64,000 bases of DNA from the NCBI GenBank assembly GCA_034440575.1, contig JAOTOL010001545.1, forward strand, positions 1,039,501-1,103,500, read 5' to 3'. Below, piece by piece: positions 38,190 through 50,600 of the stretch (position 1 is the first letter of the stretch; every line of letters starts with the position of its first letter). The notes below the pieces were generated by a model. It was not told where the DNA came from. It did no database searches and was given only the letters and a program-made list of their open reading frames with translations. The stretch comes from Imbricaverruca yamaguchii. Lineage: Eukaryota; Arthropoda; Thecostraca; Neoverrucidae. A program made the position numbers and the translations under genes.

Positions 38190-38935
38190 ATTATGATGGG
38201 CACTGTATAACCACTGCAGTTGATGAGCCCTAAAACCCAAATAACTAACTAACTTCTTAAATTATGAATCTCAAGACAAGTGATAAAGGTACAGCCATAA
38301 TTACCTACACCATCAACTCAAATTTTAATATAAGCATAATCAAATATAATCAAAAGCATTTTAAGTTATGCTTATTTCATGTCAAATTTTTACATCCTGC
38401 TATGCTCGTTTTGACATTCACACCTAACAAAAAACCAATATTTTAACCCTGGTTGGGTAGGTACCTATGTACCTGAAAGCATAAAAAGTAGCATTCAAAA
38501 TACAAAAGAAAATGTACCATTGCTGAACATAGTCAGCAAATTTGCAGAGCAATGCAACTTGTTTTTTGGGAATCTTTTTGAAAACTTAACAGGATTAAGA
38601 TGATCCTACCACTCATTTTCTCCACAAATTACTATTTTTGAGTGAATGGCAGTCACTACAAGTGATCACCTATATCATAGGTATCATATGGAGGAAATGT
38701 GCTTTGATGGTAACTGTGTTTATGGGTGCTGCATGACCAATGCAGTTGATGCACCCATAAGCTCAAATAACAAACCAACCAATATTAACTGTATTTTATG
38801 ACTTGATACTGCAGGAAGTTAGATACCTGAATGGGTTGGTCTGGACTGTGGCTCACCTATTTGTACCTTGGACACTACATAACCAGTAGCTGTTGGTGTG
38901 CCCCAAAGCCCAAATAATCAATGAATCAAAACATA
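38190..38935. repeat. Cluster of dispersed-repeat tails
   Basis: Three related segments (about 38200-38250, 38722-38780 and 38868-38925) share a core like TATAACCACTGCAGTTGATG, then CCC(T/A)AAAACCCAAATAAC, with AAATAACNAAC tails. Other copies lie near 31697 and 60590. They look like 3' ends of one SINE or LINE family. Confidence 0.6.
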
Positions 38936-40652
38936 TTTTACCTCAATAGAATTGGACTAATCAGTGTGGTGCTCAGACTGCTGCTTATAAAGCTTTGATA
39001 CTTTGAAAGATAAATTATGTATCTTGTGACTGTGGAACTCCTTCAAAAACAAATAATGGCAGATCCTGATATGATTTGAGCAAATAGCCTCACTGGGAAT
39101 GACACTATTGCTAGAAAAGTATAGACTTGCATGATCATTCTCAAGGGAAGGCTTAATAAGTTTGTCAGGTACTGGAGTGCAGCTGGTACGAAGCAATCAT
39201 CCATATACAGATATGCATGGTTTTGTGTGGCTTGTCTGCTGACTTTTCTGCTTTAATAAATAATTAAAAAAGTATATATGAATGGATATTATCTATGAGC
39301 AGAGCACATTTTCTTTGCATCTTGCATATGATGTGATTAATTGTTTTGACCACCATTGACTTAAAGTAAGCATTTGCTGAAAAAAATCAACTGTTGCATT
39401 GTCTTCACCACATCAAAAACATCTGGGCACAAAATGATTATAGATGTTGATGCACCCTTAAACTCCAGTCTCCAATCCACCACCACATCAACAACATTAT
39501 ATTTTACAATTCCAAAGACTCAGATTTTACCTTGATCTCCAAAGGTACTGTGACACCATCACATCTTGGCAAACATTGTTAGCTCTACAGTTGACACTAA
39601 CAGCATCACAGGGAACTTCCAGCCTTGATTGAGTGTTCTGGATGCATGTGGTTGCAAATGTTCTGTGTCTGGAATGAATGTGTAATCAAGCCAGGAACAT
39701 AGATATGGTTTTTGAGGTGAAAGAGTATTGAATTGTGTATGAAGTGTTGAATTGTTATTTATCATATCTGTGAAACACCAGGCATGAATTATTATATGAC
39801 ATTGGCTAGGTATATGCATAGAGTGAAGATTATGTTTCTGTATTTCTTTCCAAACTTAAAAGTAATCATTTGAGTAGGAAATGACTGATTATATTGTCTT
39901 AATCACATTGAAAAACATTGAGTTTGAAAATAAAATTAAAAGAATCAAAAGTATCTTGATGTGAAATAATACTACATAACTTAACTGCCCATGCAAGACA
40001 AATTCTGTATGTAGATGCTCATTCTGCCCCCACATGCACATGTGTGATTTTGCAATGGAAGCAACAGGCAACACAATTATGGCAACATTAGTCTTGCAGC
40101 AATATACAATGTGAATACAAACAGGCAAATACTATGAACTTGCACTGATTTAGATGGCAGCATGCACAAACATGAGCAAGGAAGGTGAATATCAAGCTAG
40201 CATCAAAGTGAAGCAGACAGATCAATATCAGCAGTGCTTTCATGCAAACAGACTTACATCTGGACCCCTGAAGCTTATGCAGTGCAATGTGCAATATATT
40301 TTCATTTTGAAGAAAATCCCCACCAATTTATCTAGCAGTGAACATCACAGTCATGTTACAACAATCTTTATGACCCTGCCAGATTACTTGCATGGTTTAC
40401 ATTGTGCTCTTTGTGAGGAACCTTATATTGTTGATGCTAATCACAGGTGTGTTTTCTAATAAGAGGAGAAAAAGGACCAACTGTCCTTTCTTACAGCACA
40501 TGTCATGAATATGGTGCCACTGATCTTTAATTTCAATTTGTGTTGGGTGCCAGGTATGGGAAGACCAGGTGAAGTTGTGTGCAACCTGAGAATGGTGATG
40601 GCGTCTGCTGTTTTGGACGGGACTGCTGTTGTTTGCCTGGACTAGGGCTGTC

Positions 40653-40836
40653 TGTTTGTTTGTTTATTGGTTGGTTCACGACACACTTTATGCACATTCA
40701 CGGCTAATGGCGCCGCCCACACTGTTTCGCCGGTGGGCCGCAGGATTGGGAAATGTCCTGAGTGGCGCTAGAGTCGAACCCGGGACCTTTGGTATCCATA
40801 GCCCGACACCTTAACCACTCGGCCATCCCCGCCCCG
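40653..40836 (-). mobile_element. tRNA-derived SINE, family 1, with perfect target duplication
   Basis: A full-length minus-strand copy with A-box TGGCCGAGTGG, B-box GGTTCGACTC and a (CAAA)n tail. The 12-bp target duplication ACTAGGGCTGTC is perfect at 40641-40652 and 40837-40848, indicating recent LINE-machinery-driven insertion. It ends about 120 bp before the WDR37 start codon, so it lies in the 5' UTR, the promoter or a 5' intron. Confidence 0.96.
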
Positions 40837-40955
40837 ACTAGGGCTGTCGTGTTGCCGGTCTGTGTGATGGCGTCAGGGAGCAGGGTGTCCTGCGACAGCA
40901 TGCGAATCATTTCCCGGCCATCACTGACAGAGGTGAGACCGGCGGCGGCGGCGTC

Positions 40956-41131
40956 ATGCCGCTGGAAATGCCTCACACAGCTGGCCCAACCACCAAGACG
41001 CCACGCTCGATCAAGATCTCGATGCCGCGCATGCGTCACCACGAGCCGGAGTCTGGCGGCGGTGGCGCCTGCGGGCCCATCGGGCGTCTCGACAGCGAGT
41101 CGGACCAGTCTGTGCTGCCGCCTCGACTGAG
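40956..41131 (+). CDS. WDR37 coding exon 1
   Basis: Codons 1-58 plus two bases. It encodes the basic, Ser/Pro-rich N-terminus ending LPPRL. Donor GTCAGT at 41132. An upstream out-of-frame ATG at 40867 could form a uORF if the 5' UTR extends that far. Confidence 0.85.
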
Positions 41132-42166
41132 GTCAGTATTGGTCATATCAGCTGTCCCCTGCCCACTCCCACCACCACCATCACCACCACCACCACCAGC
41201 CACAGGCTGGATTTATGTGTTGCAATATTTGATTTGGAAAGGATAATTTTAGAACCATCAGACTCTGAGAAGACACTGCTTTTTTGTTTGCTTGCAATGT
41301 CATAAACTCCTTTTACTTGCCAGTGATGTTTTGGTTTTGTCAGAGAGCGATATGTTTGCACTCATTTCAAGCAACATTATCCAATCGTTCAATCCTTGAA
41401 AACAAGAAAGAGGATGATTTCCTGAAGTGGGTTCTAGATGCCAAAATCCAGGGCTGGGTTGACTTTAGAACCCTGCCCTGGTATCAGGTCAGCACAATGC
41501 CATCAGTTGCTGTCCCTCGTGATGTTCTCTCCTTACCCCTATGCATACTCCGTTCCAAAGAGGATGTGTGGTCTTTCCGAGTGGTCACGCCTAACCCTCC
41601 CTTCTTACCTATCTACAAAGAGAGGAGGGATTCATGCTTCAACGCGGCATTGCTCATTCACAACGGTCAAAATAACGAGGCCCGACCTGCTGCAAAGCAA
41701 CTCGGAAATGTCGAGACGTCAGCAGCTTTGGCTTTGGCATCAGCTGTTCATACTTCTGTTTAGTCAGAAAGTTATGTGCGGTGATTGGGTCAGCAACTGG
41801 ATTGTGTACGCCTGGTAGTTCAAGAGTAGCGTTGCCGCACGTCGGCCTGCTGCGGAGTGGCGCCGACCTGCACGGCAGTTCCGTGGGCACTTATTGACTG
41901 CCTGCTGTGAAAGTCCCGAGAAGGCGTGACTGAAACACGGCCTTTGCGACTGCCGCGGCTCTGATCACGGCCACTGCGACGGGCGTCGGTGGCGGTGGAA
42001 TCCAACGCAGTGTGCGAGCGCCTGGAAGCGCTCGGTATTGAGCGGCTGGCCGTTACCAGAGTCGACCCGGCTCGCACGTCCCAAGTGGGAGAAGACTGCA
42101 TGACAGGCGCACGTGCATCTGTGGTCGACCACTGTGTACCCCGAGTGATTGCATATGTGGTGTGTG

Positions 42167-42197
<31 letters not shown>

Positions 42198-44563
42198 ACC
42201 CCACGTCCGGGATAGGAACATAGCTAGATGGTAATGTAGCTGTTGCCACTGGAGAGGTCGGACATCCGTGCCGGCGGACTTTTCACGGAAGCTGTGGCGG
42301 CTAAGTAGACACTGCATTCCGGCAGATGCTTTGTATTCTTCTGCGGCTGTGTCCACGCCCGGTAGCCGGCAGCTGTATTGGGGCGCCTATGCTCTTCGCA
42401 AGTCCTGTGTAACGGCCGTGTGGACGGGTGTGACGACGTCTTCCGTCTGGCTGGAGGAATGACTAGCCTGTGGTCGCTGAGCGTGGCGCCGTCTATGTCG
42501 GGTCGGCGAGCCCGCTGGACACCGTCGTGTCCTGCGGTTGTTGTGTCGCGTCCTCGGTCGACGTGCACCCGCGGCGGGTCTCGCCGACCGACTGCCGCTC
42601 GGACTGGTCGGCCGCAGTGGCGACTCGCACCTCTTCGCCAACGACGGCGTCGGCGTCTCTACACAGGGTGTCGGCAGTTGGTCTAGTGTTGGCAAGTGCG
42701 GTGGAAGCCGTGAGAGAAAGTTGACCGCGGCGCTGTGTCAAGACCGATAGGTGCTGTATCGGTGTCGCAGCTGGTTCGTCTTGTTCCGCTCGACCTGTGG
42801 GGTCATTGATGCTCTGTGGGATGTGTGAGACCATGGCTGATGCGTCTACTTCGTGCCCCTCCTCCCATTCCAATGGTTCTGCTCTCGGATGGCGAGCATT
42901 GACGTTGCTTCTAATTCAGCTCCCCGTGGAATTTTCCCAACTGAGAAGCTATATAAGAAAGTAATGTTTGTAAATTGAGCATCTCACGTGGTGGTTGCAC
43001 GTTAACGCAACTGGAACTGTATGTAAATATTAATAATTTGTCGATCACGTGTTCCAGGTCCCGTTTAAACGAACTTTTCTTCCAAATTGAGAAGGAATTC
43101 GAAGCAGTGTGCGCGGAAAATATCGCACGTAAGTTGTCAAAGCATCTTGATGCTATATGTTATTCCGCACTTTGCATCGTCCCCCTCCATCACACAAATG
43201 CATGCCTGTTTTGCATACTAGTTTGCTTACTGTCCTGATGCAATGGACAAGTTTGGATATGGAGACAGCACCTCGCCTGATTCTATCGACCGTGTGTGGC
43301 CCCATATAGGGGTGGGGGTATTATAGTTGTTCTGGCATACTTGTTGCACGCTTCAGTGTAGTGAAAACCGCGATGTTTTAGGCAGTTCCGTTGATGTCGC
43401 CTTCTGAACAATAACTTTCCTCTGGAGTTGCTGCCCTTCTCCCTTTAGTTTAAAAGCTTAATGTAACTTTCTCAATGGTCTTTTCTCTCCGAAGCATTTC
43501 AACAGTTACTCATTCGGTTCGACGTAATGCAGTTTGCGCCAAGGCATTGCCTGGAATGAATACAGCCGAGAGAAATGGCTTCCTTTGATCTGTACGTTGT
43601 GGGTGTTCCACATGAATGTTTCGGGGCACATACTGTGTTTCAGTGAAAACACCGTGCGTTTCTGTGAACGCACCGTGAGCTTCTGTGAGCGCACCGTTTG
43701 TTTTGGTGCGCACAATGCGAGTGCCTATCGCTGCGATTGCGGTGTGTTTTAGTGCACAAGGAGCTGGAGCTGCTGCAGGAGAAGCCGGACCGCGAGCCGG
43801 GCGACCGCTGTGACGATGCGGACGGAAATGTCAAAAGCAAACAGAAGTGTAAGGGTCCAGATCGTCTTCGCCCACGCGAATGTCCGCTGACCACTCTGGG
43901 ATGAGAGGTGGAGAAGTCTTTTTGTTGTTGCTCTTGTGTCACCTCACTAATTGTACAGTTAGCATTGTGACAGTTTGTTGTATATTACCTATATAACCTA
44001 ATATATCACCTATGTTGCTCTCCTACCCTATTCGCTTGCACTACCACGAAAACATTCAGGATTAAATGCATCGTATGTATGTGTGTGTGTGTGTAGTGCG
44101 GACCATACTACAGCCCAGTGCCTTTATTGCTCCTTTTTTGTTACAGTCACATTTTCATTCATTTTCATAATATTCGTCCTCCAAAAAATCAAATATTTTC
44201 ACATCTTCGCGCGAGGCACCCTGCCATGTTCATAGCTGTGGTGACGTCGCCATTTGTGATCGCTGTCCTGTCCATCGACAGTGATGTCGCACGCCGCTCT
44301 GAAGCTGAAACCCGGCTACAAGCTGAAGCAGCAGACCAGCAAAATCGTGTCCAGCTTCAAAGCGGCGTCGGCCGTGTGCGCGCTGGTGCGCGAGTACCGC
44401 TCCCACAAGGACGGCGTCTGGGAGGTGTCGGTCGGCAGGCCCGGCCAGAACTTGCTGGGCACAGCGTCAGCTGGTCAGTGTCTCGGCATACCACCAACTG
44501 TCCTGTATAACAAGTTCTCGTCCTCTTTGTCTCCCTCCTTTCTGTCAATATGTATGGGTTGGT

Positions 44564-44635
<72 letters not shown>

Positions 44636-47600
44636 TATGATACGTCTGATATGTATAATACATATGATATATATAATATATAATATATATATCACTTCTG
44701 CATAGGACATGCTTATGCCACCCACAATAGACCGTTACAAAAAATCGAGGTCGCGATTTTCATGCTCCTCAAGGTTGCCCCGATTACCCATCATGAAAGA
44801 CGTCTGGAGACCAAATTTCAACTCTCTGGCTCTTACCCAGACTTGGCAACTTTTTGAACGTTTTGGACGGATCGAATACACTAAATCGCCATTAGCATAC
44901 TATTGGTACTTTTCTTATCACCGTAAAAAAATGTGAAGCACGCTTCTGAAAGGAACTAAGTGCATTACCGGCCAGGGATATATTCAAACACAAATACAAA
45001 CATACCTATCCTGATTCAGTACAGCAGTCAGTGTACACTTCTACAGTCGGTACCGTATAAATCATACACATTACACAGGTGTCTCCAAGGCCTGAGACCA
45101 TCTCCGCGCCGCCGCCAAGCTAGTTGCGACCTTTCCTCTCGTACACTTCCTGATGTTGATCTAAGACGGCGTCGGCTTCTTCTTACTGCGTTTGTGCACC
45201 ACGCGAAGCAGGTACTGCTTCTGATCCTCATCTCGCGTGATCACGGAGTTGTATCGCTGGATCAAGGCTATTCCGCGCTCCGCGCAGTCGTTGGCAATTC
45301 TCAACATCTGGGCTCGCTGTTTTAGACGCAGATAGCCTGGGTCTTCTGACCATGTCGCTGGGGCAATGTCATGTCAAATAAACCCGACCAAACAAGTGTA
45401 TATCTACGTACGGACACTGCCTCACGAAGGTCCCATTACCAACACATTATGAATTCGCATGCAAAATTTTCAAAAAGTTGCCAACAGTGTGAGCATCGCA
45501 GAAACTTGGTTTTGTGCTCTGATAAGTTGATTTAATCATATAATAGGGGCAGCCTTGCGGAGCATAACATTTTCAACTCTTTTTTTAATCCGTCGATTTT
45601 GTAACGGTCTAACCCACAGTTGTGTTCTGCAGTGGAAGCACACTTCTGTGTTCAAGACGTCGTTTGCCACTGACAGTTCCCCATGTTTTAATCTCGTGTC
45701 CGCTACGCTGATGAGTGTGGACGTCATTTTGGATTTGGATTTGGATTCCTTATTTGAACAAGCAGATTAACCTTGTGATATTCTTTCCAACACTTCTAGC
45801 AAAGTTCAACCGAAACGACTTATGTACTTGCTCTCTGAAGTTCCGTTCTCAGTGATATATATACTCCTCACTGATAGACAGGCAGACAGACAGACATACA
45901 GACAGACAGACAGACAGACAAACCTTATTGATGTCATCCACAATTGACTCGTGGCTATTATGACATCGCGTCAAATAGATAAAACAACACAGCACAAAAG
46001 GTAAAAATCACAGAATAATAATAATAAAAAATGAATATAATGCAGCAAGTCGAGCAGTCGATCAGTCCGGCACGGGCGGCACGTCAAACAGGCACTGAGG
46101 TAGGGGGCGACCAAAGATCAACACGGGAATTATGCACTATGTGCTAAATCTACAGCACAATAGCACCACGCAGACGGTGCCTACCATGAGAGGCTTGATA
46201 GTTCCTCTAATCGTATTTCGATGACTATCCGAGTTATGGGCGCGATTTAACCATAGTAGTCCAGGTGCACTAAACCCGAGTACTAAGTTGCGTGGTGTGA
46301 ATAATGTATAGTTTTGAATTACTGCGAAACACCGAATTTAAATCTGGTGCTGTTGGCAGCCTGTTGTGATATCCCACGTGTCTCCCTGAATCCCCCCCCC
46401 AATAAGCAGTTTATCCTGACAGCCCGCCATGCACTGCTCCTAATTCGGAGTGGAGTTGGAGGCATGATGCCAGCGCTTTTCTAACGGACAGCACGTCAAC
46501 GATGGAGGATGGGTCAAGTTATTATGTTTGAATCGTTACTGAGTGTGACCAGGCGTGTCGCAGATCACACGGCGTGCGTGTGGTCGGTGGCCCATCACTT
46601 ACCGTGGCCGGCCGTGTCGCAGATCACACGGCGTGTGTGGTCTGTGGCCCATCACTTACCGTGGCCGGCCGTGTCGCAGATCACACGGCGTGTGTGGTCT
46701 GTGGCCCATTACTGAGTGTGGCCGGCCGTGTCGCAGATCACACGGCGTGTGTGTGTGGTCTGTGGCCCATTACTTACCGTGGCCGGCCGTGCCGCAGATC
46801 ACACGGCTGTGTGTGGTCGTGGCCCATTACTGAGTGTGGCCGGCCGTGTCGCAGATCACACGGCGTGTGTGGTCTGTGGCCCATTACTGAGTGTGGCCGG
46901 CCGTGTCGCAGATCACACGGCGTGGTGTGGTCGGTGAGTGTGGCCGGCCGTGTCGCAGATCACACGGCGTGCGTGTGGTCGGTGGCCCATCACTTACCGT
47001 GGCCGGCCGTGTCGCAGATCACACGGCGTGTGTGTGGTCGGTGGCCCATTACTTACCGTGGCCGGCCGTGTCGCAGATCACACGGCGTGTGTGTGGTCGG
47101 TGGCCCATTACCGTGACCGGCCGTGTCGCAGATCACACGGCGTGTGTGTGGTCGGTGGCCCATCACTTACCGTGGCCGGCCGTGTCGCAGATCACACGGC
47201 GTGTGTGTGGTCGGTGGCCCATTACTTACCGTGACCGGCCGTGTCGCAGATCACACGGCGTGTGTGTGGTCTGTGGCCCATCACTTACCGTGGCCGGCCG
47301 TGTCGCAGATCACACGGCGTGTGTGTGGTCGGTGGCCCATTACTTACCGTGGCCGGCCGTGTCGCAGATCACACGGCGTGTGTGTGGTCTGTGGCCCATC
47401 ACTTACCGTGGCCGGCCGTGTCGCAGATCACACGGCGTGTGTGTGGTCTGTGGCCCATCACTTACCGTGGCCGGCCGTGTCGCAGATCACACGGCGTGTG
47501 TGTGGTCGGTGGCCCATTACTTACCGTGGCCGGCCGTGTCGCAGATCACACGGCGTGTGTGTGGTCTGTGGCCCATTACTTACCGTGGCCGGCCGTGTCG

Positions 47601-50600
47601 CAGATCACACGGCGTGTGTGTGGTCTGTGGCCCATTACCGTGACCGGCCGTGTCGCAGATCACACGGCGTGCGTGTGGTCGGTGGCCCATCACCTACCGT
47701 GGCCGGCCGTGTCGCAGATCACACGGCGTGCGTGTGGTCGGTGGCCCATTTCTTACCGTGGCCGGCCGTGTCGCAGATCACACGGCGTGTGTGTGGTCTG
47801 TGGCCCATTACTGATCAGGTGTGGACGTGGCCGGCCGTGTCGCAGATCACACGGCGTGCGTGTGTGGTCGGTGGCCCATTACTGAGTGTGGCCGGCCGTG
47901 TCGCAGATCACACGGCGTGTGTGTGGTCGGTGGCCCATTACTGAGTGTGGCCGGCCGTGTCGCAGATCACACGGCGTGTGTGTGGTCGGTGGCCCATTAC
48001 TTACCGTGGCCGGCCGTGTCGCAGATCACACGGCGTGTGTGTGGTCTGTGGCCCATTACCGTGGCCGGCCGTGTCGCAGATCACACGGCGTGTGTGTGGT
48101 CTGTGGACACCGGCCGATGTCTGCTGCAGTATCAGGGCCACGACGGCTCCGTCAACTCGGTGCGTTTCCACCCGACCCGCGACCTGGTTCTGACCGGCTC
48201 CGGCGACCAGACGGCTCACGTATGGCAGGCGGCCGTCAACATGGACACAGGGGTAAGTGGGGCGGAGGTGGGTAGGGATGCCGACACGGACACGAAGGCG
48301 AGTTCCGTCAACATGGACACAGGGGTAAGTGGAGCGGAGGTGGGTAGGGATGCCGACACGGACACGAAGGCGAGTTCCGTCAACATGGACACAGGGGTAA
48401 GTGGGGCGGAGGTGGGTAGGGATGCCGACACGGACACGAAGGCGAGTTTCGTCAACATGGACACAGGGGTAAGTGGGGCGGAGGTGGGTAGGGATGCCGA
48501 CACGTGACACGAAGGCGAGTTCCGTCAACATGGACACAGGGGTAAGTGGGGCGGAGGTGGGTAGGGATGCCGACACGGACACGAAGGCGAGTTCCGTCAA
48601 CATGGACACAGGGGTAAGTGGGGCGGAGGTGGGTAGGGATGCCGACACGGACACGAAGGCGAGTTCCGTCAACATGGACACAGGGGTAAGTGGGGGGAGG
48701 GGGGGGATGCCGACATGGACACGAAGGCGAGTTCCGTCAACATGGACACAGGGGTAAGTGGGGCGGAGGTGGGTAGGGATGCCGACACGGACACGAAGGC
48801 GAGTTCCGTCAACATGGACACAGGGGTAAGTGGGGCGGAGGTGGGTAGGGATGTCGACATGGACACGAAGGCGAGTCCCTTGAACGTGGACACTGGGGAA
48901 GGATTGAGCGGGAGCATCAACATGAAGGATGGAGTAGGAGCGTCAACTTGAAGGTAATACATGTCATGCAGGCTGAATACTTAACCCGTCCCGTCTCGGG
49001 GGTCTTCAACCGCCCCCTCAGGTTTTTCGCGGTTAGCGGACGAACGGCGCGCGGTAGCGCGCCCATATTTGGCATACCTTTTCCCACATCAATTTCACAT
49101 ACTGATTCAAAATTTCTAGGTCAGGTCATCTAGGGTCAACGAGTTAGTCAAGGTCAAGTGTAGTCACCTCCAAAAAAGTTCAACCAGTCGTCACGCTTTA
49201 ACTTATGCAGATATTTTACTGAAACTTTCAGCGTTTGCTTATCTTTACGGATGCAATAAAACGTACGAATTGAATTTTCATTTTTTCCCGTTTTTGACTA
49301 CATAATTTTTGCGTATTTGCCATAATGCAGTTCAAACACAGGATTCTGGCTAAAGTAAGCATTTTTATTAGTATAAGTTGACCTCCAACAACGTTTCTCG
49401 GTCTGCTCTACCCACTGGAAAAGGAAAATTAAAGGAAACTTGAAAACTCAAAATTTTCAAATTAAAAAATTGGGTGGCCAAAAAAATCATAGCCCTGGTA
49501 GATTTCGCTGTCCTTTTTTCATTCCAACTACATTTTTTTTTCATATATCCCCCAAAATGAACACCCCAGAATAAAAAAAAATATAATGTAGGTCGTGAAA
49601 AGTCGTGAAAATCTATCCCCTGGTTACGTCACTTATGGGGAATTTTTTTTAGGGGTGGACCCGGATCCTACTCGTCGAGCGCTTTCCGATGCCACCTCTT
49701 TCGTTTTCGTGCGAGGCTTAGTTTGGATTTTAGAGGGGGGTCTTCAACCGCCCCCCCCTGAGACGGGGTGTGAGGATTTGACCGGAAAGACGGCTCGGGT
49801 TAATAAGAGCCGTGACCATCTAAGTTAATGCTATCAAGGGAGGAAACAATCATCTAATCATCAGGACATGTAGGCCCCACGAGAACCAGAGGGCCGGCCT
49901 CTCCTAAGGGAAGGTACTATATGCCATATCAATTATCCACCTAATTGATTATCATATCTTGAGTCTCGAAGAAATTGATCCTTTTCGCAAACAGTACAGG
50001 TTTCTTACCACCTCAGGTGAACCATTTTTATGCTATATTGTTCTGTAGCTGCACTTCGTCTGTCATTTACGTCCATCGATGTTCTCGTTTATTCCTTCAA
50101 TGAGGCAATGTGGCTGGCTTTGTTGACATGAATATCAACGGCATGAAAAGCAGTTGTCGGCACTCTTCTCAAACAATTGCAATTCGTGCTCCTCCACTAC
50201 TTACCAAGTGTCCATCATGCAGCATCTGACCAATGCACACTTACTAGCGCCAAGCCCACCCATCTATCCCTGACCCCCCCCCCACTGCACAGCTTGTTCA
50301 CAATAAGATTATTGCACCACAGTCATATATTTTTTTAAGTAAGTTTACGAAGTTTACGCAGTTTACGGAGCCCAATGCACGGAGGCAATGTGTACTACAA
50401 GTTTGGTTGGTGTGGCCCACCCCATAGGGTGTTATGGCCCGCCCCAGTTAAGAGAGCAAGCAGTTCGTGGGACCAAGGCAAAAATGGCCGGGCCAGGCTC
50501 CATCAAATGTATAAAGAACTGCACCCCTGCTTGAATATGGAGTAGATCCAGAAAACCTGTGACAAGTGTGGCACACTGCAATTATTAAGTCAAGATACTT

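Larger units (their letters stand above)
33982..40640. other. AT-rich gene-free region
   Basis: No open frame longer than about 100 codons and no recognisable domain. It contains a GGTA simple repeat (37.66 kb) and several copies of a short dispersed-repeat tail (38.2-38.9 kb). Base composition is much lower in GC than the WDR37 locus to the right. Confidence 0.6.

Noticed and set aside
6212..40836. Functional tRNA genes, from perfect A- and B-box matches
   Set aside because: The tRNA-like heads are always joined to the same body and CAAA tail and two-armed folding is incomplete, so they are SINEs.
46574..48507. 180-273-codon plus-strand frames with repeated [12 protein letters not shown], which could suggest a multi-WD repeat protein
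   Set aside because: Only the last copy continues into a true WD blade. The rest are acceptor-plus-27-nt decoys separated by intron sequence, in a 59-bp unit that cannot hold one frame.
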